Part shown: positions 1-11,958 of the stretch, piece by piece
Layout of the letters: every line of letters begins with the position of its first letter
Position numbering within the stretch: the stretch's first letter is position 1
NCBI GenBank assembly: GCA_902525575.1
Contig: CABZHU010000004.1
Coordinates: 1-64,000, forward strand
Length of the DNA: 64,000 bases
Source of the DNA: an uncultured Pelagibacteraceae bacterium
GTDB lineage: Bacteria > Pseudomonadota > Alphaproteobacteria > Pelagibacterales > AG-422-B15
Direction: 5' to 3'
Notes under the pieces: model-generated
The model's database searches: none
Told to the model about the DNA's origin: nothing
The model's input: the letters and a program-made list of their open reading frames with translations, nothing else
Translations under genes and position numbers: made by a program

Positions 1-31
1 TTGTTATATTGAGCGAAATCCTCTAACTTCT

Positions 32-583
32 ATGAATTTACAAAAACATACTAAACTCAGAAAAACCAGTTATTTTCCAACAATTTTGTTTTTGGCGTTT
101 CTTTTCGCAAATGGGTGTAGCCAACTAGATATTGTTCAAAATGAAACAGACCCTCGAACAGTCATTGTGGGTGACAATGTCAATGACAGAGCGCTTAGCT
201 ATAGAACAGGGGACAACAAGTCTACTTTTCGAGAATTAGTTTTAGGTGGCGATGGGGAATTTGATGCATCAATTGACAGCTTAACATTTAATGTTGTGTT
301 GGATAAATTAAGTTTCATGCCGCTTGCATCGGTAGACTCTGCATCAGGCGTGGTCATAACCGATTGGTATGCGGTTGATGCAAACAAATTAAGAATAAAA
401 ATTAATGTTCGCATCATAGATAACCAATTAACAGACGACTCAATTGTTGTTCAAATATTTAAACAAGAGTTTGATGGTAATAAATGGAACGATTTAGGTT
501 TAGATAGTGAACAAGCAAATAAAATAAAAACTAGTATATTATCTGAAGCACGTACGCTGAAAAGTGCGATCGACTTATCATAA
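32..583 (+). CDS. DUF3576-like lipoprotein
   Basis: ORF with lipoprotein-type signal (FLFANGCSQ); directly upstream of leuS, a usual position for DUF3576 proteins in alphaproteobacteria. Confidence 0.7.
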   Translation: MNLQKHTKLRKTSYFPTILFLAFLFANGCSQLDIVQNETDPRTVIVGDNVNDRALSYRTGDNKSTFRELVLGGDGEFDASIDSLTFNVVLDKLSFMPLASVDSASGVVITDWYAVDANKLRIKINVRIIDNQLTDDSIVVQIFKQEFDGNKWNDLGLDSEQANKIKTSILSEARTLKSAIDLS

Positions 584-604
584 TAAATAACTTAGTTTAT
601 TTAA

Positions 605-3181
605 ATGTCTGAAAAATATAATCCAAGAGTTATAGAGTCAAAATGGCAATCGTTTTGGCGTGACAATAATACGTTCAAAAGCGAGATGAAGACTGAGAAA
701 GAGAAATATTATATTTTAGAAATGTTTCCTTACCCTTCTGGTAAAATTCATATGGGTCATGTTAGAAATTATACTCTTGGTGATGTCATCGCAAGATACA
801 AAAGAGCAAAAGGTTTCAATGTTATGCATCCAATGGGTTGGGATGCGTTTGGTTTGCCTGCAGAAAACGCTGCCATCGAAAATAATATCTCGCCTGGTAA
901 ATGGACCTATGAAAATATTGATACAATGAGATCTCAACTTCAATCGATGGGTCTCTCGATTGATTGGGATCGTGAAGTGGCTACGTGTGATAGAGAATAT
1001 TATCACCAACAGCAAAAATTATTTCTTAAGTTTTATAAAGAAGATTTAATTTACAAAAAAGAATCGCTTGTTAATTGGGATCCTGTTGAAAATACAGTAC
1101 TAGCAAATGAACAGGTGATTGATGGTAAAGGTTGGCGATCAGGTGCAGACGTAGAGCAAAAAAAATTGTCACAGTGGTTTTTTAAAATTACATCCCATGC
1201 AAATAGCCTCTTAGAGAGTTTAGAAAATATGCCTGGCTGGCCAGAAAAAGTAAAAACAATGCAAAAAAATTGGATTGGACGGTCTGTAGGCTGTGAAATT
1301 CATTTTGAAATAGAGTCTGGCTATAAAGAATATAAGCCTGAAATGTTGGAAATTTTCACTACAAGACCTGATACAATTTTTGGAGCAACTTTCATTGCTA
1401 TCTCACCTTTTCATCCAATTGTGGACGACATACTTGAAAATGATCCAGATATTGTTGAGGAGATCATTGGTCTCAGATCTCAAAAATTAAACGAGGAAAC
1501 CATTTCAAAAAATGAAAAGATTGGAATTTCAACAGCACTGAAAATTAAACATCCTTTTATAGACGGCAAAAAACTACCTTTGTTTATTGCAAACTTTATT
1601 TTGATGGATTATGGAACAGGAGCTATTTACGGTTGCCCAGCACATGATCAAAGAGATTTTGATTTTGCAAAAAAATATGATCTTGAAATAATTGAAGTTA
1701 TCAAACCTGACGATACGAGTGCTACAATTGATAATGGAGCCTACACTGGAGAAGGTTCTTTAATCAACTCGTCCTTTTTAAATGGACTAAAAATTTCTGA
1801 GGCTAAAAAAAAGATTATTAGTGAATTAGAAAAAATTAAAATAGGGAAAAAAACAATTAATTATCGACTAAGAGATTGGGGTATTTCAAGACAACGTTAT
1901 TGGGGTTGCCCTATACCGATTTTATATCGTGAGGACGGAAAAATTATTCCTGTTCCGGAAAAGCATTTACCCATTGAGCTTCCAACTGAAGTCGATCTAA
2001 GTCAATCTGGCAATCCTCTAGAAAATCATCCTTACTGGAAATACACAACATGCCCACACACTGGAATGAAGGCAATTAGAGAAACAGATACTCTCGATAC
2101 TTTTGTAGACTCAGCATGGTATTTTTTGAGATTTTGCTCACCTAAAAATAACAACCCCTTCGACGAAAATGAAATTAACTACTGGATGCCTGTGGATCAA
2201 TATGTTGGCGGGATCGAGCACGCAATTCTACATTTACTTTATTCAAGATTTTTTACAAAAGCTTTAAAAATAAAAAAAATTGATGAACCATTTGAGTCTC
2301 TTTTCACACAAGGAATGGTTTGTCATGCGACCTATAAAAATAAAGATAATGCATGGGTATTTCCAAATGATGTAGAAGAAAAAGGTGGTAAATTTTATCA
2401 AACATCAAATGGGTTAGAAGTCACTATGGGTGCGATAGAGTCAATGTCAAAATCAAAGAAAAATGTCATTGATCCCGAAGAGATTATTAAAAGCTACGGA
2501 TCTGACTCAGCCAGATGGTTTATGTTATCTGATAGTCCTCCCGACAGAGATATAAATTGGTCTGATTCTGGAATTCAGGGTTCTTGGAGATTTTGCCAAA
2601 AAATATGGTCAACAATCACTTCAAATCTCTCAATACTAAGTGATGAAAATATTACAATATATAATCAAAATACCTCGAAAAATGCTGTAATGCTACTTCA
2701 AAGTACCCATCAATCATTGGACGCCGTTACAAAAAGTATTGAAAATTTTCAAATGAATGTTGGGGTTGCTAAAATTTATGAACTCATAAACCATATTTCT
2801 AAATTTAGAGTTTTTGTTGAAAATGATAAAAGTGCCCTCAAAGCCTCTTTAAGAATATTAATTCGTATTATTGAACCCATGGTTCCACATTTAGCTGAAG
2901 AGTGCTGGAGTTTATGTGGAAATAGTAAATCCCTATCATCAGAACCTTGGCCTGATGTTGATGAAAAGTATCTTGTAAGAGAAACAGTCAAAATTGTAAT
3001 TCAAGTGAATGGCAAAAGGAGAGCTGAAGTTGAAATAAAAGTTGAAGCGAGTGAAGAAGAAGTAATGAAAGAAGTTGAGAGTATTAAAAGTGTTAATGAA
3101 CAAATTCAAGACTCAGTTATTGTCAAAAAAATATTTGTCCCTAATAAAATTTTAAATATTGTAATATCTAAAAATGAATAG
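605..3181 (+). CDS. leuS: Leucyl-tRNA synthetase
   Basis: 858 aa; class I motifs [15 protein letters not shown] and MSKSKKN. Confidence 0.98.
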   Translation: MSEKYNPRVIESKWQSFWRDNNTFKSEMKTEKEKYYILEMFPYPSGKIHMGHVRNYTLGDVIARYKRAKGFNVMHPMGWDAFGLPAENAAIENNISPGKWTYENIDTMRSQLQSMGLSIDWDREVATCDREYYHQQQKLFLKFYKEDLIYKKESLVNWDPVENTVLANEQVIDGKGWRSGADVEQKKLSQWFFKITSHANSLLESLENMPGWPEKVKTMQKNWIGRSVGCEIHFEIESGYKEYKPEMLEIFTTRPDTIFGATFIAISPFHPIVDDILENDPDIVEEIIGLRSQKLNEETISKNEKIGISTALKIKHPFIDGKKLPLFIANFILMDYGTGAIYGCPAHDQRDFDFAKKYDLEIIEVIKPDDTSATIDNGAYTGEGSLINSSFLNGLKISEAKKKIISELEKIKIGKKTINYRLRDWGISRQRYWGCPIPILYREDGKIIPVPEKHLPIELPTEVDLSQSGNPLENHPYWKYTTCPHTGMKAIRETDTLDTFVDSAWYFLRFCSPKNNNPFDENEINYWMPVDQYVGGIEHAILHLLYSRFFTKALKIKKIDEPFESLFTQGMVCHATYKNKDNAWVFPNDVEEKGGKFYQTSNGLEVTMGAIESMSKSKKNVIDPEEIIKSYGSDSARWFMLSDSPPDRDINWSDSGIQGSWRFCQKIWSTITSNLSILSDENITIYNQNTSKNAVMLLQSTHQSLDAVTKSIENFQMNVGVAKIYELINHISKFRVFVENDKSALKASLRILIRIIEPMVPHLAEECWSLCGNSKSLSSEPWPDVDEKYLVRETVKIVIQVNGKRRAEVEIKVEASEEEVMKEVESIKSVNEQIQDSVIVKKIFVPNKILNIVISKNE

Positions 3182-4916
3182 ACACGAACGCAGAAAAAAT
3201 AAAGGCAAAGGAATAGAAGATAAAAAATTTTTTGAAGCATTAGCAAGTGCCATTAAAGTCCACGAAACTCGTAATTTTAATAAGGCTGAAAGTATATATA
3301 AAAGACTACTCGTTACTCATCCTCAAAGTTATGAATTAAACAGACATATAGGAATTCTGTACCAAGATAGTGGAAGGGCTGAGGAGTCATTTAATTTTTT
3401 TGTGAAATGCATAGAAAAAAATCCGAAGGGTTTTGAAGCTTATAATAATATGGGCACATCTTATATTATTGTTAAGGAGTATGATCTTGCAATACAATGT
3501 TTTACGCAGTCATTATCAATATCAAATAATTATTATCCTGCAGTCAATAACCTTGCTAGCTTGTACGCTCGAAGAGGTGACGGAGAAAAATCTCTAGAAT
3601 ATTCAAAAACCTTGCTCAAAATTGATCCCAATAATCCAAATGCAATAAGTACTCACGCAAAATCATTAATTTTAAATCACGACATAGATAAAGCTATTGA
3701 TTTAATGGAGAGCCTTGTGAAGGATTATCCAAAAAATGAAGAGTTTCAAATTAATTTAGCTACAGCCTACCGAGAAATAGGTGATTTTAAAAAATCCAAA
3801 AAAATTATTGATATTGGATTTAAAAATTTATTCAAAAAACGATTAAATAATGAACCTGTCAAAAACCTTATTCAATTTTTCGCACAGTATGTAGGTGATA
3901 AAAAAAATTTATTGGATGAGCAAGAAATGAAATTTTTTACAGATAGGCTCCAAAGTTCTGATCTCAACATCGACCAGAAAATTACATTAGCTAAAGCATT
4001 TTTTGAATACTTTAGAAATATCGAAGATTTTGATAAGTCTTATGAATACTTAGAAATAATGAATGAACTATGTTCTCGAATCACTGATTATGACGTCAAA
4101 AAAGAAGAGGTTTTGTTTAATGAACTTGCAAACACTAAAAATTACCCCACAATTCAAAGAAAAGGGAATTCAATAATACCGATATTTATATGCGGAATGC
4201 CTAGGTCGGGTACAACTCTATGTGAACAGATTTTATCTTCACATTCAGAAGTATATGGAGCCGGCGAGTTGCGGTACTTGTTACAATTGACGAAATTACA
4301 AGATGTGGTTAACAACCCTGAAACCAACAATATTGAGAAATACATTAAAAACATAGAAACCGAGGAAATTCTTTTAAATATTAGAGAAGAATATCTCAAA
4401 TTGTTAGCCAATATAAATAGGCGGGGTGAAAGATATATTTGTGATAAAATGCCCCATAATTTTCTATTAATAGATTTGATAAGATTTATTTTACCTGAAG
4501 CAAAAATAATTTACTGTAAAAGAAAACCCGCAGATAACTGTTTTTCATTGCTAACACAAAGGTTTGTGGAAGGAAGACATCTTTACTGTTATAATCAAAA
4601 AACACTTGCCAAATATTATCAGTTTCATGAAAATCTAATGAGTGTCTGGTTAAAGAAATTCAAAGAAGATATTTTTATCCTCGATAATGAGGAATTGGTC
4701 AATGACCAAAACAATATCACTGCTCAATTACTCAAATTTTGTGGTTTAGACTGGGAAGACAATTGTATAGAATTTTATAAAAATAAGCGTCAGGTGAGAA
4801 CTGCAAGTTTAGAACAAGTAAGACAACCAATAAATAAAAAATCAATTGGTGCATGGGAAAATTACAAATCTCACTTAACCGAGCTGATAGGGGTTTTAGA
4901 AAAAAATGTTACGTAA
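3174..4916 (+). CDS. TPR-repeat protein fused to a sulfotransferase domain
   Basis: N-terminal TPR-like repeats; C-terminal PAPS-binding loop motif [17 protein letters not shown]. Confidence 0.88.
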   Translation: MNRHERRKNKGKGIEDKKFFEALASAIKVHETRNFNKAESIYKRLLVTHPQSYELNRHIGILYQDSGRAEESFNFFVKCIEKNPKGFEAYNNMGTSYIIVKEYDLAIQCFTQSLSISNNYYPAVNNLASLYARRGDGEKSLEYSKTLLKIDPNNPNAISTHAKSLILNHDIDKAIDLMESLVKDYPKNEEFQINLATAYREIGDFKKSKKIIDIGFKNLFKKRLNNEPVKNLIQFFAQYVGDKKNLLDEQEMKFFTDRLQSSDLNIDQKITLAKAFFEYFRNIEDFDKSYEYLEIMNELCSRITDYDVKKEEVLFNELANTKNYPTIQRKGNSIIPIFICGMPRSGTTLCEQILSSHSEVYGAGELRYLLQLTKLQDVVNNPETNNIEKYIKNIETEEILLNIREEYLKLLANINRRGERYICDKMPHNFLLIDLIRFILPEAKIIYCKRKPADNCFSLLTQRFVEGRHLYCYNQKTLAKYYQFHENLMSVWLKKFKEDIFILDNEELVNDQNNITAQLLKFCGLDWEDNCIEFYKNKRQVRTASLEQVRQPINKKSIGAWENYKSHLTELIGVLEKNVT

Positions 4917-5409
4917 TATAATTAGAATCAGTCTTCTCTTATCCGTGTTTTCCTATTTTGTAAGCTGCGGCTTCAAGCCTATGTACAAGTTTTCTGAAAA
5001 CAGCATTAATTTAAATAGTTATTCCGTAAATATAATAAATGAAAGTAATGTCTCTAGACAAATAAAAGAGGAAATCAAAAAATCTTTTCCTCCTGGCCCG
5101 GAGACTGTAAAGGAGTTTATTATTGATTTGGATATATTAGAGAATTTAGATCCTTTAATCACTAACGCAGATGGAACTGTTTCAAAATATAGAATTGAAA
5201 TAGTTATGTATTTTAAAGTAAAAACTATAAATGCAAATGAGACTTTAATAAACGATGTGGTTAGAGGTTTTGCGGAATACACTGTTGAGACATCTGAAAT
5301 TGAAAGTGATGACAAAAAAAAGAGAATGATCCGTAGCGCAACCAGTAGTGCTGCTCAAATGATAATCTCCAAAATACAAATTGAAACTTCAATCACGAAT
5401 GATAATTAA
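4906..5409 (+). CDS. lptE: LPS-assembly lipoprotein LptE
   Basis: Lipobox FVSCGFKPMY; located between leuS block and holA as in other alphaproteobacteria. Confidence 0.8.
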   Translation: MLRNIIRISLLLSVFSYFVSCGFKPMYKFSENSINLNSYSVNIINESNVSRQIKEEIKKSFPPGPETVKEFIIDLDILENLDPLITNADGTVSKYRIEIVMYFKVKTINANETLINDVVRGFAEYTVETSEIESDDKKKRMIRSATSSAAQMIISKIQIETSITNDN

Positions 5410-6424
5410 AGATTTTCAAATAGAAAAAATAGTAAAAGAGAATAAAGGTTTTTTACCTTTTTTGATTTATGGGCCAAACGAGGGGTTAGCAAGGGATCAT
5501 ATCAAAAAAATTAAAAGTGACTATTTAAATGATGTTGATTTTGAAGAGGTCTCTATAACAGGGAAAAGTCTTGATCTAAATCCTGACATTCTTGAAACTT
5601 CAGCAAGTTCAATTTCCATGTTTAATAGCTATAAACTCATTATTCTAGAGTCACTCAAAGATAAGAATATCTCAGAGCTTGAAAGAGTTATCGATTCGGC
5701 TCCCACTCAAACAATGCTGATCGTCAGAGCTGACAATCTCAAAAAAACTTCTAAACTCAGGAAATTTTTTGAGAGCAATTCACAATGTTATGCATTGGCA
5801 TGTTATGAGGATGATGCTAAATCAATGATGAGGCTGATTGATAGTTTCGTGAAAGAAAATAGTATTTCAATTGATCGCGATATAAAAAACTATCTCATGC
5901 AAACCTTAAGTACTGATCGTATGATCAGTTATAATGAACTTCAAAAAATCAGTTTATTTTATACGAATGTTGATGCTACTCCAAATCTTGAGGAAGTAAA
6001 AAATTTACTCAATGATGCAAGTTCAAATAATCTTCAGAAAATGAATGAGTCAGTGATGTATGGAAACACTGCTAAAAGCTCAAATATCATTAGTAAACTG
6101 TTATCCGAGGGAAATAATCCAATTTCTATTCTACGCAGTCTCGTCAATTACCTCAAAAGAGTTCACAAAGTAAAAGTAGAAATGAAAAAAGGGAGTAATT
6201 TTGATACTGCAATAAAGTTTTTAAGGCCTCCCTTATTTTGGAAAGATAAAGATAATTTTCATCAGCACTGCACCCGTTGGCCTTTAAATAAAATTGAGAG
6301 AAATCTATCTCAACTTCTTGATGCTGAAATTAATTGTAAAACCAATAATAAATTATCAAACGTTCTTTGTGAACGTTCAATACTGACAATTTGCCACGAG
6401 GGTAAGCGGCGTTTTCAAAATTAG
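5399..6424 (+). CDS. holA: DNA polymerase III subunit delta
   Basis: LIYGPNEGLARD N-terminus and HolA-like length; ATG at 5399 preferred over the TTG at 5381. Confidence 0.88.
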   Translation: MIIKDFQIEKIVKENKGFLPFLIYGPNEGLARDHIKKIKSDYLNDVDFEEVSITGKSLDLNPDILETSASSISMFNSYKLIILESLKDKNISELERVIDSAPTQTMLIVRADNLKKTSKLRKFFESNSQCYALACYEDDAKSMMRLIDSFVKENSISIDRDIKNYLMQTLSTDRMISYNELQKISLFYTNVDATPNLEEVKNLLNDASSNNLQKMNESVMYGNTAKSSNIISKLLSEGNNPISILRSLVNYLKRVHKVKVEMKKGSNFDTAIKFLRPPLFWKDKDNFHQHCTRWPLNKIERNLSQLLDAEINCKTNNKLSNVLCERSILTICHEGKRRFQN

Positions 6425-7281
6425 ATTTTAAGTTTTTGGGTGACCATTTCTAATTGATCAAGCGTTTTGTAATCAATTTTTATACTACCGCCTTTTTTAC
6501 CTTTATGATTTATATTGATGGTCAAGCCAAGTTTTTCTGAAATTTTATTTTCAAGATCAATTGTATCAGGATCTTTTAGTCTTAATTTTTTAATAATACC
6601 CTTTTTGTCTTTTGCTAGATTTTCTGCATCTCTTACGCTTAAGTTTTCATTAATAATTTTTTCTGCTAGTTGCTCTGGAAATGCACTGTTCATAATTGCG
6701 CGTGCATGCCCTGATGATATTTTTCCCTCAGTTATCATATCTTGGATGGATTGTGGCAAGGATAATAATCGAATGATATTGGCTATATGACTCCTGCTTT
6801 TTCCCACAATTCCTGACAAATCTTCTTGGGTATGACCATGATTTTCGATCAATCTTTTATAACCTGCAGCTTCTTCAATTGGTGAAAGATCCGATCGTTG
6901 AACGTTTTCAATGATAGCAATTTCGAGTGCTTCAGTATCATTAAAGTTTCTTATAACAACGGGCACCTCGTGTAGTTGTGCAATTTGTGCTGCACGCCAT
7001 CTTCTTTCCCCGGCAATAATTTCATAACTATTGGCATCATAGGGCGATGGTCTAACCACTAATGGTTGCACTAACCCTTTTGCTTTTATAGAGTCAGCCA
7101 ATTCATTAATACTATTTTTATTAAACAATCTTCTTGGTTGAGAGGGACTTGGTTTTAAATTAGCAATTGGTATTTTTATTTCTTGACCAACGTTACTATT
7201 TTTTGTTTGTACAGTTTCTGTATCTCCCATTAAAGATGAAAGACCACGACCTAAGCCTTTTTTTGTTGTGTTTGTAACCAC
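6421..7281 (-). CDS. parB: Chromosome-partitioning protein ParB
   Basis: KKGLGRGLSSLMG start, GERRWRAAQ and ENVQRSDLSPIEEA motifs; next to parA. Confidence 0.97.
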   Translation of the reverse strand: MVTNTTKKGLGRGLSSLMGDTETVQTKNSNVGQEIKIPIANLKPSPSQPRRLFNKNSINELADSIKAKGLVQPLVVRPSPYDANSYEIIAGERRWRAAQIAQLHEVPVVIRNFNDTEALEIAIIENVQRSDLSPIEEAAGYKRLIENHGHTQEDLSGIVGKSRSHIANIIRLLSLPQSIQDMITEGKISSGHARAIMNSAFPEQLAEKIINENLSVRDAENLAKDKKGIIKKLRLKDPDTIDLENKISEKLGLTININHKGKKGGSIKIDYKTLDQLEMVTQKLKI

Positions 7282-8069
7282 TATGCTGCCTCTTGTTCTT
7301 TGTTTTGTTTAATAACTTCGTTTGCAAGTCTTAAATAAGCTTGACTACCTGATGCTCTTTGATCATAGATTAAAGCAGGCATGCCGAATGATGGAGCTTC
7401 TGAAACTCTTACATTTCGAGGTATAATGGTTTCATACACTTGCTCTCTTAAATGATTTCTAACATCTGTCGCGACTTGAGAAGATAATTTGTTTCTGCTG
7501 TCGTACATCGTCAACACAATCCCATCAATAGATAAACCAGGATTTAAATTCTGTCTCACGCGCTCAATTGTTTTAATTAACTGACTAAGACCTTCGAGTG
7601 CAAAAAATTCACATTGCAACGGAACAATAATTGCATTGGCCGTCGTCATGGCCATCACCGTCAACAAGCTTAACGCGGGTGGGCAATCAATAAAAATAAA
7701 ATCAAACTCATTTAATTTTTCATTTGCGTTAAAAATATTTTTTAATGTGAAAGCTCGATCATTAACATCAGCAAGCTCAGGTTCAATCCCAGATAAATCA
7801 ACTGTTGAAGGAATTAAAAAAAGATTTTCAATTTCAGTTTTTCGAATGGAATCTGAAATGTTTGCTTGTCCTGCTAATACTTCATAAATAGAGTTTTGCC
7901 TATCGCTGTAATTGACCCCTAAACCAGTGCTTGCATTGCCCTGAGGGTCTAAATCAATAATTAATACTTTTTGGCCTGTTGCTGCGAGGGCTGTGGATAA
8001 GTTTATAGCTGTGGTCGTCTTTCCGACCCCACCTTTTTGATTTGAAATAGCAATTATTTTTCTTTTCAT
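7281..8069 (-). CDS. parA: Chromosome-partitioning ATPase ParA
   Basis: Deviant Walker A NQKGGVGKTTTAINL. Confidence 0.97.
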   Translation of the reverse strand: MKRKIIAISNQKGGVGKTTTAINLSTALAATGQKVLIIDLDPQGNASTGLGVNYSDRQNSIYEVLAGQANISDSIRKTEIENLFLIPSTVDLSGIEPELADVNDRAFTLKNIFNANEKLNEFDFIFIDCPPALSLLTVMAMTTANAIIVPLQCEFFALEGLSQLIKTIERVRQNLNPGLSIDGIVLTMYDSRNKLSSQVATDVRNHLREQVYETIIPRNVRVSEAPSFGMPALIYDQRASGSQAYLRLANEVIKQNKEQEAA

Positions 8070-8070
8070 A

Positions 8071-8694
8071 CTAAGTCATTGATTTTATTACATTATTAAG
8101 TTCTAAAATATAAGATCCCTTTTCAACACTATTTTCGTGCAAGTTATGATCAAATTTCCAACATTTAGTGGCTTCATCAATCTCATCATCTATATGTATA
8201 CCTTTATGAAAAAGGAAAGTAGTACTTTTTTTTGATATATTATAACTTATTGATAATAAATCATTTAATCGTCCAACTGCTCTGGCTAAAACAACATCAA
8301 ATTTTTGATTCGTTGCTTTCTCAGCTTTATGGGGAATCACATAGGTATTCTTGAGTTTTAGTTGGTCAATACAATGCTCTAAAAATTCTGCTCTTTTTCT
8401 TCTATTTTCACATAAAAATATTGAATTTTCCCCATTATAAAACAATGATAACGGTATTCCAGGAAGTCCTGCTCCGCTTCCAATATCAATTATGTTTTGT
8501 TTATTTTCACGAATCAAATCACTTATTCGGAGCGAATCATAAAAATGCCTAATCCAAAGAAGGTTTTTGTCCTTTTTTGATATAAGGCTTTGCTTTTCTG
8601 CTAGTATTAGTGTTCTGTATGCATCGAGTTTATTGATTGTTTCACGTGAAACATTACTTTTTAGCTCCATAAGAGCTTCTAGCGAATCCTCCAT
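8071..8694 (-). CDS. rsmG: 16S rRNA (guanine527-N7)-methyltransferase RsmG
   Basis: IDIGSGAGLPGIPL motif; NVSRET peptide; gidB position between mnmG and parA. Confidence 0.95.
   Translation of the reverse strand: MEDSLEALMELKSNVSRETINKLDAYRTLILAEKQSLISKKDKNLLWIRHFYDSLRISDLIRENKQNIIDIGSGAGLPGIPLSLFYNGENSIFLCENRRKRAEFLEHCIDQLKLKNTYVIPHKAEKATNQKFDVVLARAVGRLNDLLSISYNISKKSTTFLFHKGIHIDDEIDEATKCWKFDHNLHENSVEKGSYILELNNVIKSMT
8638..8653. promoter_or_regulatory. parS centromere site
   Basis: Exact TGTTTCACGTGAAACA 16-bp palindrome inside rsmG, close to parAB. Confidence 0.95.
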
Positions 8695-8704
8695 AATGAA
8701 GATA

Positions 8705-10573
8705 TTAAGCCAGTTTTTTTAATTTTGCTTGAGTTTTTATATGGGCCAATATTACCCCTAAAGCTGCAGGAGTGACACCGTCAATTCTTGAAGCCTGGGC
8801 AATGTTTTTTGGCTTAATTTTTGATAATTTTTCCTTAATTTCATTGGATAAACTCGATAAATCATCATAGTTCATTGTTTCAGGTATCTTTATTTTTTCT
8901 TCTTTATTTATTGAAATGATCTCACTTTCTTGCTTTTTAAGATAACCTTTATAGTGAGCTTCAATTGAGACTTGCTCTAATATCTCTTCTGAAAAATCGT
9001 TTAAATTTATCTCAAACATGTCTCCTACGGTATTGATATCAATATCTGGGTAAGCCAATAAATCAAATGCAGACCTTTTTTTACCATCTTTATTAATTTT
9101 GACACCCATTTTTTCAGCTTTATTTGGTGTAACATATTGATTTTTAACAATATTTAATAAATCTTCCATTTTACTTTGTTTATTGGTAAAATGCTCATAT
9201 CTGTTCTTTGAAACCAGTCCTAATGTATTAGCGGTTTCTGTGAGTCTCAAATCAGCATTGTCAGCTCTTAATAGTAAGCGGTATTCTGCTCTTGATGTGA
9301 ACATTCTATAAGGCTCTGTCACTCCTTTAAGAGTCAAATCATCAATCATCACTCCAATATAAGAGTCATTTCTAGAAAAAATGTGTTCCTTATTTTTAAG
9401 AGAGATCGCTGCATTTAAGCCTGCAACCAATCCTTGAGCTGCAGCCTCCTCATATCCTGTTGTCCCATTAATTTGTCCTGCAAGATAAAGGCCCTTTATT
9501 CTTTTAGTCTCTAAAGTTTGATAAAGTTCTTGTGGATCAATAAAATCATATTCGATCGCATAACCATGTCTTATAATCTTTGCCTTCTCTAAACCATTGA
9601 TTTTACTGATAAATTCTTTTTGAACGTCTGCAGGTAATGAGGTTGATATTCCATTTGGATATATCAAATCACTATCTAAACCTTCTGGTTCAAGGAAAAT
9701 CTGGTGTCTTAATTTATCTGCAAACTTTACAACTTTATCTTCAACAGAGGGGCAATATCGCGGTCCTGTTCCACTGATTTGACCCGAGTAAATAGCTGAT
9801 TTTGCTATATTTTTTTGAATAATGTCATGAACTGTTTCATTCGTATGAGTGATGTGACAAGGCAGTTGCTCGTTATAAGTTTTGTTCGTTAAGAATGAAA
9901 AATATGAATGCTTTTCATCTGCATCCTGTTTTTCAAGCCGATCAAAATCAATAGTATTTTTATCAATTCTTGCAGGAGTGCCTGTCTTTAGTCTTCCAAT
10001 ATTAAAGCCTGTTTTATATAGAGATTTTGCTAAGCCGATTGATGGAGCATCACCATGCCTTCCAGCAGGTATTGTTTTTTCACCCAAGTGAATAAGGCCA
10101 TTTAAAAATGTACCAGTCGTAATGATTACTTTTTTTGTTGAGACCTTTTTTCCACTTTCGCATAAGACGCCAGCTATTTGATTATCCTGATCGAAAATTA
10201 AATCTTCGACAGGATCAAATAAACATTCAAGATTTACTGTTTGAAGGATCTCCTCTTGCATATATTTTTTATACAATTTCCGATCCGATTGAGCGCGAGG
10301 CCCTCGCACAGCTGGACCTTTTGTACGGTTTAAGAGACGATATTGAATGCTTGAGAGATCTGCAATTCTTCCCATGATACCATCTAAAGCATCAATTTCT
10401 CTAACTAAGTGACCTTTACCCAGTCCACCAATGGCTGGATTACACGACATTTCACCAATAGTCTCAAATTTATGGCTAATTAAAAGGGTTTTAGCGCCTA
10501 CTCGTGCAGCCGTTGTTGCTGCTTCACAACCCGCGTGACCACCACCTATGACGACTACATCAAAACTAGACAT
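8705..10573 (-). CDS. mnmG: tRNA uridine-5-carboxymethylaminomethyl modification enzyme MnmG
   Basis: [16 protein letters not shown] motif; [22 protein letters not shown]. Confidence 0.98.
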   Translation of the reverse strand: MSSFDVVVIGGGHAGCEAATTAARVGAKTLLISHKFETIGEMSCNPAIGGLGKGHLVREIDALDGIMGRIADLSSIQYRLLNRTKGPAVRGPRAQSDRKLYKKYMQEEILQTVNLECLFDPVEDLIFDQDNQIAGVLCESGKKVSTKKVIITTGTFLNGLIHLGEKTIPAGRHGDAPSIGLAKSLYKTGFNIGRLKTGTPARIDKNTIDFDRLEKQDADEKHSYFSFLTNKTYNEQLPCHITHTNETVHDIIQKNIAKSAIYSGQISGTGPRYCPSVEDKVVKFADKLRHQIFLEPEGLDSDLIYPNGISTSLPADVQKEFISKINGLEKAKIIRHGYAIEYDFIDPQELYQTLETKRIKGLYLAGQINGTTGYEEAAAQGLVAGLNAAISLKNKEHIFSRNDSYIGVMIDDLTLKGVTEPYRMFTSRAEYRLLLRADNADLRLTETANTLGLVSKNRYEHFTNKQSKMEDLLNIVKNQYVTPNKAEKMGVKINKDGKKRSAFDLLAYPDIDINTVGDMFEINLNDFSEEILEQVSIEAHYKGYLKKQESEIISINKEEKIKIPETMNYDDLSSLSNEIKEKLSKIKPKNIAQASRIDGVTPAALGVILAHIKTQAKLKKLA

Positions 10574-10622
10574 GACTAAGTTAAATAAATTAACTTAGCT
10601 TAATTGCAATCAATAATTTTTG

Positions 10623-11924
10623 TTATTTCCCTATGCAAAAATCTTTGAAAATGACTTCAAGATATTCTTCTACATCAACGTGACCTGTTATTTTTCCAAT
10701 TTCCTGTATTGCTAATCTCAACTCTTCGACCATAAGCTCTGAGTTATTTTTTAAATCAATTGTTTTCGCATTCAACAAGCTCTGGATAGAATTTTGAACA
10801 CCTAAGATGTACCTTGTTTTAGTCGGAATAGTATCTGAGTAGCTTCCAAAATTATTGGAAACTTTTTCAGAAATTTCTTTGATTAGATGATCAATGCCTA
10901 CTCCCGTTGTAACAGAGATATTAATGGCCCTATCATATTTCTTGTTTTCCTGATTATGGAGATCACATTTGTTTAAAATAGTTAGGCGCTGATCGTGAAA
11001 ATTTAATTTGGTTGGATCGTCAAATAATTCAATAACCAGATTTGCTTCATCAATTTTCTTTTGTGTGATTTCGATTCCCTTTTTTTCAATCTCATCACTT
11101 GTCTGTCTCAGTCCTGCTGTATCTGTAAAAACTACAGGAAATCCAGCAATATTTAGCCTTACTTCAAGTGCATCTCTCGTAGTCCCTTCTCTATCAGATA
11201 CAATCGCAACATCGCGGTTGGCTAATAAATTTATGAGACTTGATTTTCCTACATTCGGCGTGCCCACAATTGCGACACGGTATCCGTCCCTTAGAATCTC
11301 TCCTTGATTGCGTTGATTGATATGCTCATTCATCTCAACTAAAAGTTTTTCAATTTTTTCATTTATATTTTTTAAAACATCATCGGGAATATCCTCTTCT
11401 GCAAAATCAATATCAGCTTCAAGGTACGCAACCAGTTCAATCAGAGATTTTCTCCAAGACAGGTATAACTTATTCAATGAGCCGTCCATCTGACTTAAAG
11501 CCTGATTGTGTTGCAGTTCTGTTTGAGCGTTGATTAAATCTCCCATTGCTTCAATGGCTGTAAGATCCATCTTATTATTTATAAATGCTCTTTTTGAGAA
11601 CTCTCCAGGTTCCGCAAGTCGCAGCTGATTAATTCCTGATAAAGTTTTTAAGAGAAGATCAACTGTTGCTCTTCCACCATGAATATGAAATTCAACCACG
11701 TCCTCTCCTGTGAAACTTTTTGGCTTAGCGAAGTAAACAGCTAATCCACGATCGATTAAGTTTCCATTTTCGGAATCATAAAAACTTGTCCTTGTTAATA
11801 CATTGGGATCAAAGTGACTCTTGCGAGAGATAGTTTTAAGTGCAGTCAGCGCTAAGTGACCGGATACACGAACTACAGCCAGACCTGCAATTCCGCTTGC
11901 TGTTGATAGTGCAAATATTGTCAT
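10623..11924 (-). CDS. mnmE: tRNA modification GTPase MnmE
   Basis: GTPase motifs GTPNVGKSSL and DTAGLR; C-terminal CIGK. Confidence 0.97.
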   Translation of the reverse strand: MTIFALSTASGIAGLAVVRVSGHLALTALKTISRKSHFDPNVLTRTSFYDSENGNLIDRGLAVYFAKPKSFTGEDVVEFHIHGGRATVDLLLKTLSGINQLRLAEPGEFSKRAFINNKMDLTAIEAMGDLINAQTELQHNQALSQMDGSLNKLYLSWRKSLIELVAYLEADIDFAEEDIPDDVLKNINEKIEKLLVEMNEHINQRNQGEILRDGYRVAIVGTPNVGKSSLINLLANRDVAIVSDREGTTRDALEVRLNIAGFPVVFTDTAGLRQTSDEIEKKGIEITQKKIDEANLVIELFDDPTKLNFHDQRLTILNKCDLHNQENKKYDRAINISVTTGVGIDHLIKEISEKVSNNFGSYSDTIPTKTRYILGVQNSIQSLLNAKTIDLKNNSELMVEELRLAIQEIGKITGHVDVEEYLEVIFKDFCIGK

Positions 11925-11958
11925 AATAAATTATGTGATTGCTGTTTAATCTAAACGA

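Noticed and set aside
716-1015. Antisense 99-aa ORF within leuS (and similar antisense ORFs throughout, e.g. 4154-4411, 5019-5315, 46787-47056)
   Set aside because: Fully inside confidently assigned genes on the opposite strand, no recognisable domains.
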